Origin: Mesorhizobium sp. M2E.F.Ca.ET.219.01.1.1
Lineage (GTDB): Bacteria > Pseudomonadota > Alphaproteobacteria > Rhizobiales > Rhizobiaceae
Direction: 5' to 3'
DNA: 64,000 nt
Assembly: GCF_004016445.2 (NCBI RefSeq)
Contig: NZ_SADT02000004.1
Span: 512,500 to 576,499, forward strand
Of this stretch, positions 18,389 to 27,147 are shown piece after piece (position 1 is the first letter of the stretch; each line of letters begins with the position of its first letter). A program made the position numbers and the translations under genes. Under the pieces are notes generated by a model. The model had not been told where the DNA came from, ran no database searches, and saw only the letters and a list, made by a program, of their open reading frames with translations.

Positions 18389-18646
18389 ATGCGCACTGTT
18401 GTTTTAGCAACCGGTATCGCGGCCTTCCTTGCCGGCGGATCGGCCCTTGCGGCGGACGACCAGCCACTGCCCCCGCAAAATGCCAAGAAACTCTCGGAGA
18501 TCGTCGCCAAGGTCGAGCAGCGCACCGACTTCCGCTATGTGAAGGAGGTCGACTGGGATAGCGACGGCTACACCATCACCTACTACACCACCGACAAGGC
18601 CAAGGTCCAAATCACCTACGACCCGGTGACCGGCGAGCCCAAATAG
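18389..18646 (+). CDS. Secreted PepSY-domain protein
   Basis: 85 residues. The ATG at 18389 gives a signal peptide (MRTVVLATGIAAFLAGGSALA). The mature 60 residues match a PepSY module: a helix LSEIVAKVEQR followed by two strands, VKEVDWDSDGYTITYYTTD and KVQITYDPVTGEP. Small secreted PepSY proteins are thought to bind or inhibit peptidases or act as periplasmic chaperones; the target here is unknown. The frame is open upstream to 18164 without a signal-like start. Confidence 0.75.
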   Translation: MRTVVLATGIAAFLAGGSALAADDQPLPPQNAKKLSEIVAKVEQRTDFRYVKEVDWDSDGYTITYYTTDKAKVQITYDPVTGEPK

Positions 18647-18731
18647 GCCGCGGTCGCTTGCCCCTCTGCCATTCCGCGGGGCCTGCATTCGGCATAGACT
18701 CGATCGTCGAAACAAGCGGCCTGAGGAGAAC

Positions 18732-19458
18732 ATGCGGCTTCACACCTGCGCGAGCGCCCTACTTGTGACCGCTTCGATCGTAGGGACGTCCGGCTTCGCG
18801 GGCGGACGGCCCGTCCTTCGATTGCCGAAAGGCGCGGTTGCCCGCCGAAAGGGCGATCTGCGCCGACCAGCAAATGTCAGCCATCGACGCCTTGGTCACC
18901 AAGGCCTACGCCGGTTTTGAGCCGGCCTTCGGCGGCGACAAGCGCAAGATCGCCAGGGGGTTGGTCGCCGACCGGAATGCCTGCAAGACGGATGCCGCCT
19001 GCATCGTCAGCGCCCAGAACAATGCGTTGCAGACATATGGCAGCGCGCCGTCATGGGTACAGGACTACAACATCGCGCTGATCGGCAAGAAGGCGCTCGA
19101 CTTTGCTGCAAGGACGCCGAAGCCGACCGACCAGCCCCTGCCCGCGTCGATCGGAAATTGCGGCTTCACCCACATCAAGACGCTGACGACAAGGCTGGGC
19201 GACGACCCGCTGGAAACCGCCAGTCCGGATGCCGGCAGCGCCGCGACGTTCACCAATGGCGGCACGGCGGTCTCCTATGACCGCGAACCGGGACTGGCGA
19301 GTTCCAAGGTCGGCGATCCGGTCGTCATGTGCCTGATCGCCATCCCGCGCGACTGTCCGAAAGACGATCTGCGCGGCAGGGTTTACTACGCCGTCGACCT
19401 CGCCGCCAAAGGCGCATGGGCTCTGCCGGACTCGCAGCACCTGTGCGGTGGCGCCTGA
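18732..19458 (+). pseudogene. Secreted LprI/DUF1311-like protein, frameshifted
   Basis: The signal peptide (MRLHTCASALLVTASIVGTSGFA) starts at 18732 after AGGAG and is in one frame, while the LprI-like body (SFDCRKARLPAERAICAD onward, to 19458) is in the next frame. The switch lies at about 18799-18814: removing one base from GGCCCGTCC restores a continuous protein. The body frame has a stop at 18781 and no start before TTG at 18838, so it cannot carry its own signal. The mature part keeps paired cysteines typical of lysozyme-inhibitor-like DUF1311 domains and a longer unassigned C-terminal half. Either a real recent frameshift or a sequencing error. Confidence 0.7.
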
Positions 19459-19560
19459 GGACCCCCGGCACCGCGCCGCGGAGTCCGGCGCGGCGGACCG
19501 GCCTTGCATCGTCACAACTTTGGTGGCTGACTGCCCTCCTGATTGCGGGCACGGGGGTGC

Positions 19561-20046
19561 ATGGCAATGATCGGCTACGTCCTGAAGCGCATCCTGATGG
19601 TGCTCGTCGCCTATCTGGTCGCGGTGCTTGCCGGGTTGATCGCGGTGGTGGTGATCTACGCCGTATTGAGCTCCCTGCCCAACGCGCCGGGCTACTTCGG
19701 ACTTATGGAATTCACGCCCATTGCCGTCCTGGTCGTGCCGCCGCTCGGCATGTTCGTCTATTTCCTGACGATTATCCTGACGGGGGCGCAGACGCTGGTC
19801 TTCGCTTTGATCGCCGAGTTCTTTTCGCTGCGCAGCTTCTGGCTGCACATGCTGTTCGGCGCCGCCGCTGCGGCGGCCGGCTTCATGCTGATATGGCCTG
19901 ACGCCGCCGATGACCCGGAACGCTGGGCCGACATCGGCATCATCGCGGGCGGCGGCCTCGTGGCCGGCCTGATCTACTGGCTGATCGCCGGGCGCGACGC
20001 CGGCTTCCGCCCGCCGCTCATCAAAGCAATTCCAGGAAAAGTGTGA
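19561..20046 (+). CDS. Integral membrane protein, hypothetical
   Basis: About 161 residues with four predicted membrane helices (YVLKRILMVLVAYLVAVLAG, the segment around TPIAVLVVPPLGMFVYFL, the region near WLHMLFGAAAAAAGF, and IGIIAGGGLVAGLIYWLI). The start is ATG 19561 or 19567 after CACGGGGGTGC. No family recognised. Its last codons (AIPGKV, stop at 20044-20046) lie inside a rhizobial palindromic repeat, so the C terminus appears to have been replaced by the repeat insertion. Confidence 0.6.
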   Translation: MAMIGYVLKRILMVLVAYLVAVLAGLIAVVVIYAVLSSLPNAPGYFGLMEFTPIAVLVVPPLGMFVYFLTIILTGAQTLVFALIAEFFSLRSFWLHMLFGAAAAAAGFMLIWPDAADDPERWADIGIIAGGGLVAGLIYWLIAGRDAGFRPPLIKAIPGKV

Positions 20047-20095
20047 AGCAGTCAGGCTCTGCGGCATCGCCGTAGCCTTCCGTCCGGAATTGCTT
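20024..20095. repeat. Rhizobial intergenic palindrome, copy A (interrupted loop)
   Basis: Outer arms AAGCAATTCC and GGAATTGCTT, with inner GGAAAA and TTCC, enclose GTGTGAAGC followed by about 28 unrelated bases. It matches copy B at 32251-32298 at both ends but has a longer loop. The stop codon of the upstream membrane protein lies within it. Confidence 0.8.
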
Positions 20096-20109
20096 GACGT
20101 TAACAGCGC

Positions 20110-21987
20110 TCAGCTTGAAGGCGTACGCACCGCTTCGGTCGCGTCCAGCGCCTGCATCAGCTTGGAATCGCGGTCATAGACGTCGTCGAAATACTCGACC
20201 TTGCCGGACATGTCGGGCCAGGCGGTGAAATAGGCGACATAGACCGGGATGACGCGTGTGACATTCTCGGTCGAATGCCCGTGCTTCAGCTTCTCGGCGA
20301 TATCGTCGACAGAGGTGCCAAGCACCGCCGCCGCCATGCCCCGCGGATCCTGCAGGCGGATGCAGCCATGGCTGAGCGCCCGCATGTCGCGTGCGAAGAA
20401 CGACTTCTGCGGTGTGTCGTGCATGTAGATGGCGTGCTTGTTGGGGAAGAGTATCTTCAACTCGCCGAGCGCGTTGGCCTCGCTTGGCTGCTGACGCACG
20501 CTGAACGGTATCTTGGAGCCGTAGGCGCCCCAGTCCACCTCCGACGACGGGATCTGCCTGCCGCGCGAATCCGTCACCTCATAGCCGGCCCGGTCTAGAT
20601 AGCCCGGATCGCTGCGCAGTCTCGGCAGCATCTCATTGACGATGATCGACTGCGGCACGCCCCAATAGGGGTGGAAGTCGACTTGCTTGATCTGGTTGTA
20701 GAAGAAGGCGGTCTGGTTGGTGACCCGGCCGATGACCGCGCGGGTCTTCAGCTTCTCCTCGCCATTGTCGATATAGCTGGCGGTGAAGGCCGGCTGGTTG
20801 ATGAAGACGCGTGGACTGCCGAGATCCGATGGCAGCCAACGCAGTTCCTCGAGCGCCACCTTGACCTTCTCGATCCTGTCGGCTTTCGAAGCCCCGGCCA
20901 GCAAGGCCACTGTGCGCGGGCCGATGACGCCGTCGCCCTTCATGCCCTCCCGCTGCTGCACCGCCTTGATCACCGGCACCAGTTCGGGTTCGTAGACTTC
21001 GCTCTTGCCCAGCCTGGCAAGAACCTCGCCGTAGCTGCCGCCCATGTCGTCATCGAGATTGCGGGCAATCAGCGTCAGCAACTTCGGCAGTTCCGGGCTG
21101 CTCTCGCCGGGCTTGAGCAACAGCTTGGGATCGACGACGATCTCGTTTTCCTCGCTGGCTTCAAGCGCCTCCAGCTCGACGCGCAGCGCCTGGTACTCGG
21201 CGTTCTGCGGATGCCGCGATTCGAGATAGGTACGCACTTCCTGGGTATGGGCCAGCGTCTTCAACGCGCCTTCCAGATCGAACGGCTTGGCCGGGAAATC
21301 GTAATAGCCGGTCATCCGGTTGGGATCGACGCGGCCGCTCTGGGCATCATGGGCATAACGCAACACGCGCGCCGACAGCGCCATCTCGAAGCGGACCAGT
21401 TCCCTGGTTCGCTCTTCCGGCGTGGCGGAAGTCGCGGCCGCGGGGATATCGACGGAATAGTCGGCCGGCGTCAGACCATAACTCGCCGCCTCGCCCAGCA
21501 CGCGCACGGCATCCTGCGCCCTGCTGTTGGGCGCGTTGTCGCTCACCCAGATGAAATCCGGATTGGCCGAGTAATAGGCAATCAGCGCCTTGGCGATGTC
21601 AGGCTCGGCGAACAGCTCATAGTCGCTCAGGCCGGCAACTGCATCGCGGAACGCGGAGCTCGTCACCGACGGGACAAAGGCGGCATCCTGCGCCGTTGCG
21701 GGCGGTGTCGCAGGTACCAGCGACTTGAAGTCGACGCGCACGAGCTTGTCGGCCCGGTAGGTGTTGTAGGTCGGGCTGCTGATTCGGACGCTGCCGCTAT
21801 CCTCTCCTGGCGGCCGTATCTTGCGTGGCTTCGGCGGCGGCGGAAATTCGCCCTGCGGATCGTGCCGGATGCCGCCGCCGAACAGCATGTCGAACAGCCC
21901 TTGCGCGCTTGCCGGCTGGTGCCCGAGGGTAAGCGCCGCCGCGATCGCGATCGGCAGCACCGCCTTTTTGTTCCCGAGGAATTTCAT
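20110..21987 (-). CDS. L,D-transpeptidase, YcbB/LdtD type
   Basis: A 625-residue periplasmic cell-wall enzyme. A signal peptide (MKFLGNKKAVLPIAIAAALTLGHQPASA) is followed by a Pro-rich linker, a scaffold domain (about 120-290), a peptidoglycan-binding-like region containing GMKGDGVIGPRTVALLAG (about 345-362), and a C-terminal YkuD catalytic domain with SHGCIRLQDP (nucleophile Cys542). This layout matches the large YcbB-like transpeptidases that make 3-3 peptide cross-links or attach outer-membrane proteins to peptidoglycan in Rhizobiales. It is transcribed alone, convergent with the upstream membrane protein. Confidence 0.9.
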   Translation of the reverse strand: MKFLGNKKAVLPIAIAAALTLGHQPASAQGLFDMLFGGGIRHDPQGEFPPPPKPRKIRPPGEDSGSVRISSPTYNTYRADKLVRVDFKSLVPATPPATAQDAAFVPSVTSSAFRDAVAGLSDYELFAEPDIAKALIAYYSANPDFIWVSDNAPNSRAQDAVRVLGEAASYGLTPADYSVDIPAAATSATPEERTRELVRFEMALSARVLRYAHDAQSGRVDPNRMTGYYDFPAKPFDLEGALKTLAHTQEVRTYLESRHPQNAEYQALRVELEALEASEENEIVVDPKLLLKPGESSPELPKLLTLIARNLDDDMGGSYGEVLARLGKSEVYEPELVPVIKAVQQREGMKGDGVIGPRTVALLAGASKADRIEKVKVALEELRWLPSDLGSPRVFINQPAFTASYIDNGEEKLKTRAVIGRVTNQTAFFYNQIKQVDFHPYWGVPQSIIVNEMLPRLRSDPGYLDRAGYEVTDSRGRQIPSSEVDWGAYGSKIPFSVRQQPSEANALGELKILFPNKHAIYMHDTPQKSFFARDMRALSHGCIRLQDPRGMAAAVLGTSVDDIAEKLKHGHSTENVTRVIPVYVAYFTAWPDMSGKVEYFDDVYDRDSKLMQALDATEAVRTPSS

Positions 21988-22288
21988 GAATCACTCGCTC
22001 CGGTTGTCACCGGTTCCCGTTCCGCGCCGCTAAACGATCTCGCCCACCGCATGGCGGATGTAAGGCGCAACTATACTGATTCATACCGATTTCGTTAAGC
22101 TTCCATAAATTTCCATGGCCATGTTGCAGAACGGTTTCACATCCGTGTGAGACCCGTGCGGCCAGCCTCGGTTCCCGCGATGCTTGCGCCATTGCGCCAG
22201 ACATTGGCGGAACCGGCTTGGACGTGACAAACCCCGGTCGTTATGCTCGAAATCCTGGTCGCTTGAGCCGTGGCCTGGAGGATGCGCA

Positions 22289-22690
22289 GTGAAGAAAGGG
22301 TATCGCCAGCTTCTCGACGAGGCGAATGCCGAGATCGAGGTCGTGTCGCCGGAGGAGGCAGCGGGGCTGCTGGAGGATGACGACACGATCTTCGTCGACC
22401 TGCGTGACCCGCGCGAGGTCGAGCGCGACGGCAAGATCCCCGGCGCCAAGCATGTGACGCGCGGCATGCTGGAATTCTGGATCGATCCCGAAAGCCCCTA
22501 CCACAAGCCGTTCTTCGCCTCAGGCAAGACCTTCGTCTTCTTCTGCGCCGGCGGCTGGCGCTCGGCTTTAGCCACCAAGACGGCGCAGGACATGGGCCTG
22601 ACGCCGGTCAAGCATATCCTCGGCGGCTACACCGCCTGGAAGGCGGCCGGCCTGCCGGTCGAGCCGGGGCAGAAAAAGAAGGCGGACTAA
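22289..22690 (+). CDS. Rhodanese-like sulfurtransferase
   Basis: 133 residues, single rhodanese domain. The GTG start at 22289 is set by a CTGGAGG site seven bases upstream. The domain shows DTIFVDLRDPREVERDGKIPGAKHV and the active-site loop FFCAGGWRSA with the catalytic Cys. Single-domain rhodaneses move sulfane sulfur or detoxify cyanide and thiols; the partner is unknown. It converges on the alpha/beta hydrolase with an 8 bp gap. Confidence 0.88.
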   Translation: MKKGYRQLLDEANAEIEVVSPEEAAGLLEDDDTIFVDLRDPREVERDGKIPGAKHVTRGMLEFWIDPESPYHKPFFASGKTFVFFCAGGWRSALATKTAQDMGLTPVKHILGGYTAWKAAGLPVEPGQKKKAD

Positions 22691-22698
22691 CAGGCTGA

Positions 22699-23607
22699 TT
22701 AGTGCAGGATCGATTCGCGCTGCCCGGTCACGAAACCCACCGCTCGCGCAACGACATCCCTGTCGGCGAGGATCCGGCGGTGGCCGAGCCCATCGGCCCA
22801 ATGCAGATGGACATGCTCGCCGGCGCCCGCGTAACGCCTGGCATGGTCGGCATGGACCTCGCGATCGTCCGGCGCGTGGATGATCAGCGTCGGCACCGGT
22901 GCCGTGGCAAGCTGGCGGTCGCCGGTGAACTCGCTCAGCGGCCGGCCCGACAGATGTTTCACCCGATCCGCCATGGCGACGCGGGAACGCGGCCCAACAT
23001 TCATCATTTCGCTGAAGTCGTCGAAGATTGCCGGCAGCGAGCTCGGCGCCGCGATCAGCACCAGCTTTTGCGCCTTGAGCGGCGGTATGCCCTTGACCGA
23101 GGCCGCAACCGCATTGGCGGCAATCGCGCCGCCGAAGGAGTGGCCGACGACGGCGGCAAAGGGGCCGAACCATTCGCCCGCGACCCGCGCCGCATCCACC
23201 GCATTCACCATGTTGAGACGGCGGCCGAGCGAATGGCCATGCCCGGGCAGGTCGAGCGAGACGACCTTGTAGCCGGCCGCGCGAAAACCTTCGATCAGGG
23301 CGCGCATGTATTCGGTGCGTGATCGCCAGCCATGGATGACCAGCACGGCGCCGCGCGGCTCCCGGCCCGGCTCCGGGCGGAACTCGTGCACGGCAACGCA
23401 ATCCGTCCTTGTCTTCAACCGGTGATGGCGCGCCTCGGCCATGAAGGCTGAAGCGCGTTCGACGGCCCGGCGTTCGCCGTCGCTCAAGCTCTTGACGCTG
23501 GGTGTGCGGCAAAACAATTCGAACGCGGCGCGGCCGCCAAGACGCGGCGCAACACGCTCGGCCGCGCCGAAAACGCCCCGGATGACCTTCATTCCAAATG
23601 ATGCCAT
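22699..23607 (-). CDS. Alpha/beta hydrolase
   Basis: 302 residues with a complete alpha/beta-hydrolase core: oxyanion region LVIHGWRSRTEYM, nucleophile elbow VVGHSFGGAIAAN, acid in TLIIHAPDDREV and catalytic His in GLGHRRIL. It probably is a cytoplasmic esterase or lipase-like enzyme; substrate unknown. The gene is divergent from a MarR regulator, with only 47 bp between the start codons, which contain twin operator-like palindromes. It is therefore a likely target of that regulator, in the way MarR proteins often control an adjacent detoxifying enzyme. Confidence 0.88.
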   Translation of the reverse strand: MASFGMKVIRGVFGAAERVAPRLGGRAAFELFCRTPSVKSLSDGERRAVERASAFMAEARHHRLKTRTDCVAVHEFRPEPGREPRGAVLVIHGWRSRTEYMRALIEGFRAAGYKVVSLDLPGHGHSLGRRLNMVNAVDAARVAGEWFGPFAAVVGHSFGGAIAANAVAASVKGIPPLKAQKLVLIAAPSSLPAIFDDFSEMMNVGPRSRVAMADRVKHLSGRPLSEFTGDRQLATAPVPTLIIHAPDDREVHADHARRYAGAGEHVHLHWADGLGHRRILADRDVVARAVGFVTGQRESILH

Positions 23608-23626
23608 ATTGGCAGTCCATCCATTC

Positions 23627-23660
23627 GTTCAAGCATGAACATAATAGTTCAAACATGAAC
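23627..23660. promoter_or_regulatory. Twin MarR-type operators between hydrolase and marR-like gene
   Basis: Two near-identical 14-base inverted repeats, GTTCAAGCATGAAC (23627-23640) and GTTCAAACATGAAC (23647-23660), have GTTCA/TGAAC arms and are exactly 20 bp apart, two helical turns. The second overlaps the ATG of the MarR gene (23655). This fits cooperative binding of two dimers and autoregulation. Confidence 0.7.
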
Positions 23661-24107
23661 ATTAAGCAAGAGCTGCCCTGGGACAATCCACGCTTCCGCA
23701 ACTGGGTGGCGGTTGCGCGCGCCTGCCATGTGCTGGAGCGCACGCTGGCGGTGAAGCTGGCGCCGCTGGACCTCAAGCCGGCACAGCTCGACGTGCTGAT
23801 GAACCTCTACCGCCATCCCGGCATGTCGCAGCACGACCTTGCCCGCAAGCTCCTTGTCGGCCGCTCCAACATCACCATGCTCTTGCCGCAGCTTGAGGGG
23901 CGCGGCCTGCTGCGCCGCGAAGGCGACGAGAAGGACAAGCGCGTGCTGCGGCTGAACCTCACCGAGGCCGGCGAAGCCCTGCTGATGAAGGCGCTGAAGG
24001 TCCACATGGCGCTGATCGAGAAGGCGATGAGCCAGTCGACCCCGGAACAGTGCGATCTGATCGGCGAGCAGATGCGCAAGATCGCCGACGTCTTGAAGGA
24101 AGCCTGA
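23655..24107 (+). CDS. MarR family transcriptional regulator
   Basis: 150 residues with a winged-helix MarR domain: LDLKPAQLDVLMNLYRHPGMSQHDLARKLLVGRSNITMLLPQLEGRGLLRR, then the wing EGDEKDKRVLRLNLTEAG and flanking dimerisation helices. MarR proteins repress target genes and are released by small aromatic or lipophilic ligands. Start at 23655 is within the second of two palindromic operators, so binding would block its own expression as well as that of the divergent hydrolase. A longer start at 23598 would read through the operators and into the hydrolase start, so it is disfavoured. Confidence 0.88.
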   Translation: MNIKQELPWDNPRFRNWVAVARACHVLERTLAVKLAPLDLKPAQLDVLMNLYRHPGMSQHDLARKLLVGRSNITMLLPQLEGRGLLRREGDEKDKRVLRLNLTEAGEALLMKALKVHMALIEKAMSQSTPEQCDLIGEQMRKIADVLKEA

Positions 24108-24119
24108 GCGGGCTTCCAA

Positions 24120-24730
24120 CTACCACATGGTTTTCTTGGCCCGCTCCGGCCACCCCTTGTCGTAAGCGGCGCCATCGATGTTCTTGCGGCTGGTGACCTC
24201 GAGTATCTGGCCGGGCGTCGGCAGCGACTTCGGGTCGACATGTTTTGCCGGGTTCCAGAGATCCGAGCGCACGATGGCGCGGGCGCATTGGAATAGACCG
24301 TGTCGACATCGATGACGGTGACCGAGCGGGCCGGCTTGCCGTCGACCATGAAGGACGCGCAAAGCTCGGCATCGGTCGTGATATGCGCGCGGCCGTTGAT
24401 GCGCAGCGTGGTGCCCGAGCCCGGCACAAGAAACAGCAGCCCGACGCGCGGATCGCGAATGATGTTCTTCAGCGAATCGGCGCGGTTGTTGCCGCGCCTG
24501 TCCGGCATCATCAGCGTCTTCTGGTCGACGAGACGCACGAAGCCAGCGAGATCGCCGCGTGGCGAGCAATCCAGCCCTTCCGGCCCGCTGGTCGCCAGCG
24601 CTACGAAGGGCGAGGCCTCGATGAAGGCGGCGTATTCGGGAATCACATGGTCGAGCTCCTTGACGATCGAAGCTTCGCCCGGCAGCCCGTAAAGCGCCTC
24701 GAGCTGTTCGACGGATGTGATGCGCGACAT
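24120..24730 (-). pseudogene. Pyridoxamine 5'-phosphate oxidase-family protein, frameshifted
   Basis: The first part (from MSRITSVEQLEALYGL at 24730) carries the flavin-binding split-barrel pattern with FVALATSGPEGLDCSPRGD and MPDRRGNNRADSLKNI. It goes out of frame at about 24292-24293, where GGAATAG probably was GGAAATAG. The remainder (QCARAIVRSDLWNP to GWPERAKKTMW, stop at 24120) is intact in the neighbouring frame. The combined product would be about 203 residues, normal for the MSMEG_1061-like branch of this family. One missing base explains the break, so sequencing error is possible. It converges with the MarR gene. Confidence 0.7.
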
Positions 24731-24823
24731 CTTCTTTGCCTCCTGACCTTTTGCCGGCGCTACCCCATGACCATGACGCCTTGACGACAGCCGGCTGTCG
24801 ACATTGGATTGCCACCCGCCAGG

Positions 24824-25177
24824 CTAACGGTCCCGGCTCAGCCCCTTGTCGGCCAGCTCCGCCAGATAAGCGTTCCAGCGCTGATCCTTCTCATGGCCGA
24901 GCGTATGCAGATAGTTCCAGGTGAAGATGCCGGTGTCGTGGAAATCGTCGAAGGTGATGCGCACCGCGTAGTTCCCGACCGGCTCGATCTTGAGGATCGC
25001 GACATCGCGCTTGCCGGGGACCGTCACCCGCTGCTCCGGCGAATGGCCCTGCACTTCCGCCGACGGCGAAGCCACGCGCAGGAACTCCGCCGGCAATTCG
25101 AACGGCTGATGCCCCGGAAAGGTCACGGTCAAGAGCTTGCGGTCCTTGGAGACCCTGAGTTCCTTTGGCGCGGTCAT
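24824..25177 (-). CDS. DUF971 (gamma-butyrobetaine hydroxylase-like N-terminal) protein
   Basis: 117 residues, a single DUF971 domain: LTVTFPGHQPFELPAEFLRVASPSAEVQGH and the C-terminal WNYLHTLGHEKDQRW. The pattern matches the small iron-sulfur-cluster-related GBBH-like N-terminal family often encoded beside moaA or apbC in proteobacteria. Here it is divergent from moaA, 311 bp away with a repeat in between. The molecular function is not established. Confidence 0.85.
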   Translation of the reverse strand: MTAPKELRVSKDRKLLTVTFPGHQPFELPAEFLRVASPSAEVQGHSPEQRVTVPGKRDVAILKIEPVGNYAVRITFDDFHDTGIFTWNYLHTLGHEKDQRWNAYLAELADKGLSRDR

Positions 25178-25189
25178 GATTGGTCCTGT

Positions 25190-25307
25190 CTAGAGCCGGA
25201 TGATTTCAGGTCGAATCGACCTCAAATCTGAATCCGTCTCTAAGTCAAAGAGATAGAGCATGATGTCGTCCGAAAAACCGCTTCACACTTTTCGGCATCA
25301 TGCTCTG
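25190..25307. repeat. Rhizobial intergenic palindrome, copy C (composite)
   Basis: The left part (25190-25240) holds a GGTCGAATCGACC inverted repeat after TCTAGAGCCGG. The right part (25255-25307) is a long palindrome with outer arms AGAGCATGATG/CATCATGCTCT, inner arms CCGAAAA/TTTTCGG and core ACCGCTTCACAC. The core is the reverse complement of that in copies A and B, but the outer arms differ. Confidence 0.75.
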
Positions 25308-25488
25308 AGTTGCGCCCTTCCCTACGCCGCTTCGAGCGATGCGGAAAGCCACTTGAGGCCAGCCGACACGCGATGTCGGTCGGGGAATGTTACCAAAGAT
25401 CAAGACCTTCTATCTTGAATGCGGCATCGGATCGTATCACATAGCCATATATAACGACGCCGCTAAAGGCCACGGGAAACGCTTGCCA

Positions 25489-26484
25489 ATGGACATCATC
25501 GACCCCTTCGGTCGCACGATCAGCTACCTGCGCGTGTCGGTCACCGACCGCTGCGATTTCCGCTGCACCTATTGCATGGCCGAGGACATGACCTTCCTGC
25601 CGAAGAAGGATCTGCTGTCGCTCGAAGAACTCGACCGGCTCTGCACCGTCTTCATCGAGAAGGGCGTGAAGAAGCTGAGGCTCACCGGCGGTGAGCCGCT
25701 GGTGCGCAAGAACATCATGCACCTGGTGCGCCAGCTGTCGCGTCATCTGGACAGCGGCGCGCTGGAAGAGCTGACTCTGACCACCAACGGCTCGCAGCTG
25801 TCGCGCTTCGCCGCAGAGCTCGCCGATTGCGGCGTCAAGCGCATCAATGTCTCGCTGGATACGCTCGATGCCGAAAAATTCCACCAGATCACGCGCTGGG
25901 GCAATCTCGGCAAGGTGATGGAAGGCATCGATGCCGCGCAGAAGGCAGGCTTGAAGATCAAGCTCAACGCGGTCGCGCTGCGCGACTTCAACGATGCCGA
26001 GATCCCCGAACTGATGCGCTGGGCGCACGGCCGCGGCATGGACCTCACCCTTATCGAGACGATGCCGATGGGCGAGATCGAGGCCGACCGCACCGACCAG
26101 TATCTGCCGCTGTCGCTGCTGCGCGCATCGCTGGAGCGCCAGTTCACGCTCGCCGATATCCCCTACAAGACCGGGGGCCCTGCCCGCTATGTCCATGTCA
26201 CGGAGACCGGAGGCCGGCTCGGCTTCATCACACCGATGACGCATAATTTCTGCGAGAGCTGCAACCGCGTGCGACTGACCTGCACCGGCACACTCTACAT
26301 GTGCCTCGGCCAGGAGGACGCCGCGGATCTGAGGGCACCGTTGCGCGCCTCCGAAGGCAACGAGCTGCTCGACGCGGCGATCGACGAGGCCATCGGCCGC
26401 AAACCCAAGGGCCATGATTTCATCATCGACCGCCGCACCAGCCGTCCTTCGGTCTCGCGGCATATGAGCGTCACCGGCGGCTGA
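25489..26484 (+). CDS. moaA: GTP 3',8-cyclase (molybdenum cofactor step 1)
   Basis: 331-residue radical-SAM enzyme converting GTP to 3',8-cyclo-GTP, the first step of molybdopterin synthesis. The N-terminal cluster is CDFRCTYC (Cys22, 26, 29), followed by the LTGGEPLVRKN segment that binds SAM; the second cluster is CESCNRVRLTC...C near residue 260. The chain ends in the conserved Gly-Gly pair (SVTGG). The ATG at 25489 gives the family-standard start MDIIDPFGR; the frame is open for 34 more codons upstream without similarity. mobA and mobB follow 2 kb downstream. Confidence 0.96.
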   Translation: MDIIDPFGRTISYLRVSVTDRCDFRCTYCMAEDMTFLPKKDLLSLEELDRLCTVFIEKGVKKLRLTGGEPLVRKNIMHLVRQLSRHLDSGALEELTLTTNGSQLSRFAAELADCGVKRINVSLDTLDAEKFHQITRWGNLGKVMEGIDAAQKAGLKIKLNAVALRDFNDAEIPELMRWAHGRGMDLTLIETMPMGEIEADRTDQYLPLSLLRASLERQFTLADIPYKTGGPARYVHVTETGGRLGFITPMTHNFCESCNRVRLTCTGTLYMCLGQEDAADLRAPLRASEGNELLDAAIDEAIGRKPKGHDFIIDRRTSRPSVSRHMSVTGG

Positions 26485-26539
26485 TTTTTTTCGCGGCTTG
26501 ATGCATGATCGCCTTTGGTTGTTGGCCAAAGGGGGGAAC

Positions 26540-27034
26540 ATGCAGAATCGTCGGCGCATCGGCTGCCCGTCACCGGCGGCTATCCTTTTCCTGTCGGCAA
26601 TCATCACGACAACGGCAACCGCCAAGCCGTTCACCTACGTGAATGCGCGGTTCGGCCAGTCATGCACATTTCCCGACGATATCTTCGACAAGCCGATGCC
26701 CGAACCGGAAAATGGCGATGGGCAGCAATGGCTTAGCGCCGACGGCGCCAGCCTGACCTGTTCCGGCATCTACAATGTCGATAACGACACCCCGAAGGGT
26801 TTCGTTGCCCAAGAGAAAGCCAGCACCGAACCGGGCTACAAGGTCACCTACAGCAAGACCGGCAAGAACTGGGCGGTGCTCTCTGGAAGCAAGGACGGCA
26901 AGGTCTTCTACGAACGGCGCCTGTTCGGAAAGGACGACGTCATCCGCACCGTCTGGATCGAATATCCCGCCGCGCTCAAGGCGAAATACGACCCTCTGGC
27001 CGGCGCGATCGCCAAGAGCCTCAGCGGCCCTTGA
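26540..27034 (+). CDS. Secreted hypothetical protein
   Basis: About 164 residues from an ATG preceded by AAAGGGGGGAAC. It has a signal peptide (ending about TTATA) and a mature domain containing the opening cysteine in FGQSCTFPDDIFD, a second in ASLTCSG, and alternating strands. No known family is recognised. It sits 55 bp after moaA and could be in the same transcript, but nothing in it suggests a role in cofactor synthesis. Confidence 0.6.
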   Translation: MQNRRRIGCPSPAAILFLSAIITTTATAKPFTYVNARFGQSCTFPDDIFDKPMPEPENGDGQQWLSADGASLTCSGIYNVDNDTPKGFVAQEKASTEPGYKVTYSKTGKNWAVLSGSKDGKVFYERRLFGKDDVIRTVWIEYPAALKAKYDPLAGAIAKSLSGP

Positions 27035-27147
27035 GGCGGACCGGCTCCCCTGAAAATAATGCGCTCGCACCCACCTTCCGCCCGATTTACCGCCGGCCTT
27101 TTCCGGCCTAGCCTTCGGGCGCGATTTTCGCTCTCAGGGGGAGTGCC

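Noticed and set aside
22568..23776. 402-codon minus-strand frame overlapping the alpha/beta hydrolase
   Set aside because: It is a second frame of the same strand; the catalytic triad is in the 22699-23607 frame, and this one spans the operator region.
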